This document shows, one piece after another, positions 57,557 to 64,000 of a stretch of 64,000 bases of DNA. Location: the NCBI GenBank assembly GCA_030272155.1, contig CP126198.1, positions 4,774,001-4,838,000 of the forward strand, given 5' to 3'. Within the stretch, counting starts at the first letter, position 1; each line of letters opens with the position of its first letter. Under the pieces are notes generated by a model that saw only the letters and a program-made list of their open reading frames with translations, did no database searches and had not been told where the DNA came from. A program made the position numbers and the translations under genes. The stretch comes from Tetradesmus obliquus. Taxonomy: Eukaryota; Chlorophyta; Chlorophyceae; Sphaeropleales; Scenedesmaceae.

Positions 57557-60500
57557 ATGAACCAGGAAATAGCCAATAAATATCTAGTAGCTTCTGTAGT
57601 GGAGGCACAACCCGTGCTGGAGATCTGTGCCAGCGCAAACCCGCAGAACAGCTGCTGCTTGACTCATGCCTGGGCTGCTTGGGCAGCGCACCAGGTGCAC
57701 GCCAGCAGACTGACAACCATGCCCATGTCAGAGTTCAACATCCGCTTTGGACACACGGGATGGCCCATTGTGCAGGCAGGTGGATAGATGTGCCTTGACA
57801 CGCAAATCAGCACCTGGCAGCCTGCACACGCCACTCTGTCCCTATGATGCTGTGTATGCACACTGCGCTGCAGCTGCCCTGAACTGCACTGCATCAACCC
57901 GGCATGCTGCATCAGTAGCACAGCTGAATTGACTTGATTCAATGCTCAAGACACAGAGTAGCAGCACACATACAGCATTTCTGACTTGCAGGAGCTCGTG
58001 TGCAAGCACAGCCTCATCAAACGGCTCGCTGCTGCTATCAAAACCGGCCTGCGACTCCTGCAAGCCGAAAGCACGCGGGGCTCTACAGCTGCAGACGAGC
58101 AGTCAAAGCACAGCCGAGAGGATCCCTCAGATCCACGAGAAGCCGGCTTGCGGGTACTGCTGATCTTGCAGGAAACTTTCACAGAGCTGCTGCTGGCCTG
58201 GGCAAACCCAAGGGCTGAACCAGGCAGCACAGCAGCCAACAGGTCTGAAATGGCGAAGCAGCTGGCGAAGTCAGGTGCGCGCAGCAGCGTGCTGTGCGCA
58301 GCAGCAGTTGCCGGCTGCTGTGTGCAGGATAGGCGGCAGAAGCCTGCAGAGTGCAGCAGCAGCGCGTGCTGCGTGCAGCAGCAGCTGCGTGCTGTGCACA
58401 GCAGCAGCTGCATGTTGTGCGCGGCAAGGGACTTGATGGTGCTCCAAGCGCTCAGCGCCAAGCTCTCCGTACTGCTGACCAATGCCAACACTGTCGATGC
58501 TGCTGTCTGCATGGCACGGATATCAAACGCCACCACATCTGCAATCCCCTGCCGATTGACGTGCTGCTCAAGCATCAGCTGCTGCCCTCCCGCCCTTGCA
58601 TCATGCAGGGTTGCTGCCAGCAATACAAGACGCTGCGAAGCTGCTTGCAGGACAGCTGCAGCCGCAGGTATCGCATGCAGCCACAAGATCTGCAGCTGCT
58701 CCAGCTGCGCCTGCAGTTGCGGCTACCAAGGGCCTGCAGCTGCTCGCTTACGCCTGCCTCAGCACTACCAACACACTCGTGCAGTGCTGGCCTGGCAAGC
58801 TGCTGGTGAGCGCGCAGCAACCGCGGCGGCAGCAGCAGCAGCCGGGCCAACAGCTGCTGCTAGTGTTGGGGCTGCACCTGCCTTGTCTGATGCTATGTCA
58901 TGATTACCAGAGTCAGCATGCATCATATGTGCAGCAGCGGCGCCAGTTGGGCTCGTAGGCAAGAAGTGCACACAGCCGGCTGCAGCTCAGCTAATGCGGT
59001 TGCTGCATCGCACGCGACCTTGTACCCTCCATTTGCAGCATGTGTAGCAGCTGACATGGCAGGGCTGACCCGCAGGGGATGTCAGCACAGCTTACTGATG
59101 TGCTGTCTGCTGTACAGGTTGGGGCAAGGCTTGCACCCTGTGTCGTGCCAGTCGCATCCCTGGCAAAAGAAGTGCTCAGCTGCCGCTTTGTGCCTGGCCC
59201 TGCAGTCAGTTTGGAAAATGACGGCAGCAGCAGCAGCAGCAGCGGCCACGGCGCTGCCAGCAGCAGTGGCAACAGCAGAGGCTTCCAGTTTGGCAGCAGC
59301 AGCTTCTTTGGCCGCTCGCTCAGCTTTGATGTCTTCGCTGCTGCTGCACAGCTGCCTGGCAACCTGGCTCAGCGTATAGGCGCTGACATTGTGCCGGAGT
59401 CTGCAGGAGGCGCACCAAACTTGTATACAGATAACGATGCAACAGATCGGCTGGAATCTGCTGAGTTATTCTTCATGCTGAGCTGCAATCTGGCGCTGGA
59501 GGCATCTAGGCTGCACCATGCAAAGCACGGGCAGCAGCAGCCGGCATAGCAGCAGCGGCAGCAGCCACAGAACTTCCTGCTGCTGCAGCAGCAGCAACAG
59601 CCAGAGGCACACCATCAGCTGCTGCTGGGTCAGCTGCGAGTGGGCTGGCTGCAGCAGCAGCTGGGCACTGCAGCACCAGCAGCAGCAGCAAGCGCCTCAC
59701 AGCAGCTGGCGTATGTTGAGTTGCTGCACCACGTGCTGTGTGGGAGGGCCGATGAGGACAGCGCTGTTGCTGGTGCGGCGGACGGCTTTTGTGGCGCGGC
59801 GGTAGCAGGCATCCTTGTGCTGTTACAGCATGCGCTGCTGCAGGGCAGCAGCAGTGCAGCTGAGCAGCTGCAGCAGCTGCTGCAGTGCAGCCGCACGGTG
59901 TCCGAGCTTGTGGGCGATCTGCAGTGCGGCTTAGCCCACGCGCTGCGGTTTGAAACAGCGGAAGCAAAGGACTATGCATGTCTTGCGCAGTTGCAGGAGG
60001 CTGTGCTGCTGGAGCTGGCTCCTGCAGTGCAGCGCTGCGTGGCAGATGTTGCTGCTGAATCAGCAGCGGCTGGGGACGCTGCTGCTGCTGCTGCTGCTGC
60101 CAGTGCGTCGGCTGTGTTGCAGCTGCAGCACCAGCTGTGTGATCTGCTGGTGATGGACAACTTCCCCTTGCCACGTGAGCTTACGCTGGTTGCTCAAATG
60201 TGCATGGCAGCTATGTGGTCAATGCAAGCTGTGCGATGTGTGTAGCCTGCTGTGTGCAGGAAGCAGGAGTACATGGTACTTGAAGATTACATGTTGCTTC
60301 AAGGGTGAACCTGACATCTGGATGACAGATCGAGTGCAGCATACAGCAGCGTCGCCTGCCAGGAGCCGTGTGAGAACCGCCTGCCAGCGCCCTCCCAATG
60401 TGGCTTGCTCCATGCACACTGCAGTTGGCACCGCAGCTGTGAGCTGGTCAGCCCTTGATCTTGCAGGCCCTGCAGCTCGCAGGCATTGTGGCCAACACGC

Positions 60501-61660
60501 CCTGCACCTCCTGCTCAAATGCATGCTGTCTACGCTGCTGCTGCGCCTGCTGCTGCTGCTGTGTCGCCGCAGCTGCAAGCAACGCCCTGCTGGGCTGCCC
60601 CTCGAGGGGTTTCTAAGCATGCGAGTGGCTGGTGCGGTTCAAGGTGCAGCAGCTGGCAGCAGCAGAAGAGCCCGCGCACTTTGATGCGCTCTGCGGCGCA
60701 CTAGACGTAGCACAGGCTGCATTTGGTATGATGAAGCAGGTGGTGCTGAAGCACGGATGGCCTGCTGGCGATGCTGCGCAGGCAGCGTTCAGTTTAGCTG
60801 TAACATTTCTCAAGGCAATAGATGTCATCAGTGCAGGCCTGAGCACCTGCAGCGGCAGCGGCAGCAGCAGGAGCAAGCACGACATGCTGCAGCTGTGCTT
60901 CTCTTTTGTCAGTGCATTGCTTGCAATGCTGCGCCCAGATTACGTGGAGCATCAGCAGGCCAGCCGCCAAAGCAGCTCACAGCAGCAGCGGCGCAGGCTG
61001 GAGCAGCAGCAGACGGTGAGCCTGCTGCTGCGCGCGTGTGCGCTTGCGGTATTGGGGAGGGTGCTGCCCAGGAGCCACTCTGCTGAGAGCGTGCGCGGCA
61101 TTTTCGACGGCATTGGAGCGCAGCCACTAGCAGCATCCTGGCTGCAGATGGGCGAGGACCTCGCTTCAGATGAGCTGTCCACTGCGTGTGAGGTTGCCGA
61201 GGCTGTGGGTGCGTCTCTGCGCAGCATGCAGCTGCCAGGAGAGGCAGCAGCTGCGGCGGCGGCGCGGCAGCAGCTGCAGCAGCAGCACCAGCAGCTGCTG
61301 CTGGCATTCCAGAGTACCCTCGCAGTGCTGCCTCCCAGCACACTCAACACACGCAGCAGCAGGAGCCGCCCAGCTGCTGGCGTGCAGGATGTGCTGCTGC
61401 GCAGGTACGGGGAGTTGTCGCAGCAGCTGCAGCAGTTTGGGGACGCGGTGTGCTGCCAGCTGCCGTTTGCCTGGTGGTGCTGCAACCCCTGCTGCACCAG
61501 CGTGCAGGGTGCAAGTGAGCAGGTGCCTGTGGCTTGGAAGAGCTGCCTGTGTGCACGCTGCAGGACAGCTCGCTTCTGCAGCAGGGAGTGCATAACGCAG
61601 TGCTGGAAGGATGGCCACCGGAAGGTGTGCAAGCGCATTGCTGCTGCAGCGACAGCGTAG
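57557..61660 (+). CDS. MYND zinc-finger protein with armadillo-like N-terminus, five exons, one in-frame TAG
   Basis: Exons 57557-57694, 57992-58274, 58609-58805, 59076-60174 and 60618-61660; phases 0, 1, 0, 1 match, giving 919 codons. The ATG at 57557 starts MNQEIANKYLVASVVEAQPV. Helical repeat-like segments follow (for example AKQLAKSGLLPAIQDAAKLL across the second intron). The C-terminus is a canonical MYND finger: CNPCC, CLCARCRTARFCSRECITQC and DGHRKVC give the Cys/His ligand set. MYND fingers bind proline-rich partners; large MYND families are usual in green algae. A TAG at 59547-59549, codon 364, lies in a Gln-rich stretch (GQQQPA before, QQRQQPQNF after), where CAG would be expected. 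If translated literally the product ends at 363 aa without the MYND finger. It may be a nonsense allele, a read-through site or a sequence error. Confidence 0.75.
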
Positions 61661-62319
61661 GTGGATGTCGACTGTGGGGCGTGCATGGTCCTCTTGGCAT
61701 CTGTACGGTCTTGTTTGTGCGTTCAGTTGTGCGCGTTGAAAGCGCTGGCTTGCTACAGTGCTAGCTGCAGCGCCGTAGCCCATATGCATATACATGTTGA
61801 AGGTGCGCAGCTTTGCTTTTTTCATGCTAGACTGTCCATCTTTACATGTGCAATCGTGTGTAGACTGGCGGCTGTCTGATCAGCAGCTCAGCTTGTCTTA
61901 AATTGCGCATGACATCTGCATATGCAGGTGCATTTGGAGTGGGCGTTCAATGTGAATGCGGCGTACCCGCTCGTGTGCACCAGTGTAATCCCTCCTTTCA
62001 TCAGGCCTGAATCTGTTACTAAGTAGGATTCCGTCGCCCTGGTAACAAAAATAATCTGTTACTTGGCAAGAGTATGATGTACACCTAGTGCTGACACAGC
62101 AGGCAAGGACATCTCCAGTAGCACTGCTCTTGGCAAGACCCAGCGGGGGAGGCTAATGATGGCTGCTAGCATAATCTGGCACGTCAAATTTGCCCCAAGA
62201 TGGCTTGATTTGTGTATGATTTTTGTCTGCATTGGTTGTTTCAAGGCGATGCCATCAGTGATCTTTGCCCCTGTTGGTCAACAGGCCCACCAACCAACAA
62301 ATAAAAAAAAACAGGCCCA
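61661..62319. other. MYND 3' UTR and intergenic
   Basis: A TGTAA at 61984-61988, inside a short relative of repeat family C (GTGCACCAGTGTAATCCCTC), is a good candidate poly(A) signal for the MYND gene. The left arm of the inverted repeat is at 61797-61846. No gene seen. Confidence 0.45.
61797..61846. repeat. Left arm of a 50-bp inverted repeat
   Basis: TTGAAGGTGCGCAGCTTTGC through CATCTTTACA matches the reverse complement of 62984-63033 at 49 of 50 positions. The two arms enclose 1137 bases that contain the EGF-domain gene. Confidence 0.9.
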
Positions 62320-63006
62320 TCATAGGCCAGCCAAGAACTCGCAGGCATCACCCAACGTACCAGCTGGGCAAATGCACCGGTACCCCACCAGGCTGAAGCT
62401 GTCTAGCACACATTTGCCGCCGTTATAACACGGGTCAAAGCTGCACGCATTCAAATACGAATTCAAACCATAGCCCTGCAGCCCGAGCGGAAGCGGCTGA
62501 CTGTACAGCGGAGCTGCACCATACCACCCCAAGCTGTTATAGTTGTTGTATGCATTGTACCGTGCAGGCCACTGCCCGTTTGGCGCATAACCTCCAGGGT
62601 ATCTAGGATTATTCCCACAGGCGTTACTGCTACCCCATGGTCTGTATGAGGCACCTGCACCTGGATAGCTGCTGTGTGTTTGCACTCGGCTGGGCCAGCC
62701 GGCGCGACTGCCGCGGCCCCAACTTGAGGCGCTAGATGGAATCGGCACAGCTGCAGGTGCACTGTGGCCTCCAGCCCAAGGAATGCTGCTGCCGCTGCTG
62801 GCGTGGCCTCCAAAACTCCTCTGACCTCCTCCGCCAAAAGATCTGCTGCCGCCGTTACCACCAAAAAATCTGGAGCCGCCGCCGCCGCCGCCACCAAATG
62901 ACCTGCCGCCGCCGCCACCAAACGACCTGCAGATGCGGCAGGCGGCGGCAGAAGCAGCAGACAGGGCAACCATATCACCTGGGTGTAAAGATGGACAGTC
63001 TAGCAT
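62320..63006 (-). CDS. Gly-rich protein with C-terminal EGF-like domain, up to 228 aa
   Basis: An open minus-strand frame from ATG 63006 to the stop at 62320-62322. A plausible acceptor (CATCTGCAG before 62926) means the true 5' exon could lie elsewhere. Residues about 30-85 are Gly/Ser/Phe-rich (SFGGGGG repeats), then a Tyr/Asn/Pro-rich part (ARYNAYNNYNSLGWYGAAPL). It ends in an EGF-like module with six cysteines in order: CSFDPCYNGGKC, then YRCICPAGTLGDAC. The make-up suggests a wall or adhesion protein outside the cell; no signal peptide is visible in this exon, which supports a missing 5' exon. It is enclosed by a 50-bp inverted repeat. Confidence 0.6.
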   Translation of the reverse strand: MLDCPSLHPGDMVALSAASAAACRICRSFGGGGGRSFGGGGGGGSRFFGGNGGSRSFGGGGQRSFGGHASSGSSIPWAGGHSAPAAVPIPSSASSWGRGSRAGWPSRVQTHSSYPGAGASYRPWGSSNACGNNPRYPGGYAPNGQWPARYNAYNNYNSLGWYGAAPLYSQPLPLGLQGYGLNSYLNACSFDPCYNGGKCVLDSFSLVGYRCICPAGTLGDACEFLAGL

Positions 63007-63033
63007 GAAAAATGCAAAGCTGCGCACCTTCAA
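62984..63033. repeat. Right arm of a 50-bp inverted repeat
   Basis: Reverse complement of 61797-61846 with one mismatch. It overlaps the likely start codon of the EGF-domain gene (63006). Confidence 0.9.
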
Positions 63034-64000
63034 GCATTGCTTGTCCAGGAGACCTCCCGCCCAAGGTCCCCTGGCGCTCCAAGTGTGCAGTGAGTATCAA
63101 GACATAGCCCTAGCCCAGTCGGAGCTTCAGGACAGACTATGAGTGCGGCTCTCGTTGTCCAGCATTGCTTGAAGGTTGTTGCGTTGAATGGCGTGACAAT
63201 GCATAGTGCGTGCCAGCTGTTGTTATCACCAACTGACAGAAATAGTAATGCTAGCAGCAGCAGTCACAGCCGCTGTCAGGGCCTGCAGCCCTGCTGCAAT
63301 TTCAACTTAAACGCTGCCAGTTGGATATACAAAACCAAAACATCACGCTGGGCAGAGTGCTGAACCAGTGTTTCGATTGCCAACTGCCTTGCAGGCGAGT
63401 GCCAGGAGTGACATGGCACACCAGGCCCCGCAGCGTACTGCTGCGTGTCTCAGCAAGATGAGACCAGCCCAGGTGGCTGCAAGAGAAGACAATGGAGAGT
63501 TTCGATGAGTGATTGAGAGTTATTTTGTGTACTGCCTGCATCAAGATTGGATGCAGCAGTCTTATGTCGAGTGCGGTCTCCAGTGCCTGGTGCTGCTGCT
63601 GCCCTGCGCCCAGCATGTTCCGAGCGAGTTGTGCCCGAAGCTGGTATTTCCCAGCAGTTACAACGGGCTGAGTGCATATTACTATTTGTATCATATTAAA
63701 ACGGCCCCTGCGACAATGTGCCAGCGGAGCATGTTACACCCACGGAAACGAGCTGTCATACGAGGCCATTACATCACCAGGTCGTACCCAACCGGCCTTA
63801 GATTGTACATCATACCATACGGCATGTTGAGAGTTTCCCATTGTATCGGTATGCCAAATCTTGGCTGCCGCGGCTTGCGACATCCGTCCTGCTGTGGCTG
63901 GCTACAGCCCATCACCTTGACTAGCAGTGCTACTGCCTGATTGAAGGCTTGACTAGGCATATGTACCATATACCAGGCCACCATCCCTGCCTGGCCTTTG
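63034..64000. other. Right end of the window, no gene established
   Basis: On the minus strand 63957-64000 reads AGMVAWYMVHMP and continues SQAFNQAVALLVK to a GTGATG at about 63925, which might be an exon of a gene entering from the right. The plus-strand frame 63509-63940 shows no motif. Neither is convincing. Confidence 0.3.

Noticed and set aside
63509-63940. Plus-strand 143-aa frame near the right end
   Set aside because: No family resemblance and no supporting splice sites; composition is that of intergenic sequence.

Overview
The window looks like nuclear DNA of a green alga (Chlorophyceae, most likely a Scenedesmus/Tetradesmus-like member of the Sphaeropleales; this placement is inference). 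The reasons are intron-rich genes with GT-AG introns, plant-type proteins (an ABAP1/ARIA-type armadillo-BTB protein, plant cytosolic-type pyruvate kinase, EB1), very long runs of CAG/CTG in exons and introns, Gln- and Ala-rich low-complexity proteins, and the standard code (TAA, TAG and TGA all end genes here). All gene models were assembled by hand from splice sites and phase; each joins without a frame break unless stated.

Layout from left to right: the 3' end of an unknown secreted-type gene (1-888, +); an unknown gene on the minus strand (3205-5580), divergent from a Gln-rich coiled-coil gene (5771-8452, +); a small PARP-like ADP-ribosyltransferase (9718-10604, +); a LARGE-type GT49 glycosyltransferase (12188-16160, -); an armadillo-BTB gene of 16 exons (17318-25222, -); a secreted beta-propeller protein (27147-31053, -) head to head with a GT64/exostosin-like glycosyltransferase (31606-35543, +); a tRNA-Lys(CUU) (37577-37649, -) followed by about 4 kb of repeated non-coding DNA; an EB1 gene (43020-45515, -); a pyruvate kinase gene of 14 exons (47119-55205, -); a hAT transposase remnant (56385-57364, -); a MYND zinc-finger gene with one in-frame TAG (57557-61660, +); and a Gly-rich EGF-domain protein (about 62320-63006, -) lying inside a 50-bp inverted repeat. 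GT49, GT64 and the beta-propeller protein point to assembly of secreted or cell-wall glycans, and the last two share a 552-bp divergent promoter region.

The most striking signal is not a gene. In seven of the genes, short windows (about 40-250 bp) that span an exon-intron junction are repeated in tandem, in the same orientation, inside the adjoining intron or 3' UTR. The copies often keep the GT or AG and carry a piece of real coding sequence. At least 25 junctions or gene ends show it, with one to four extra copies each, ranging from about 98% identity to badly decayed. Pyruvate kinase, the armadillo-BTB gene and GT64 are loaded with such copies, while EB1 and the MYND gene show none that I can see. 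Together with CTG runs that end exactly at 3' splice sites and at least three dispersed short repeat families (one copy with a clear 12-bp target-site duplication), this makes the intron landscape the main thing to follow up.
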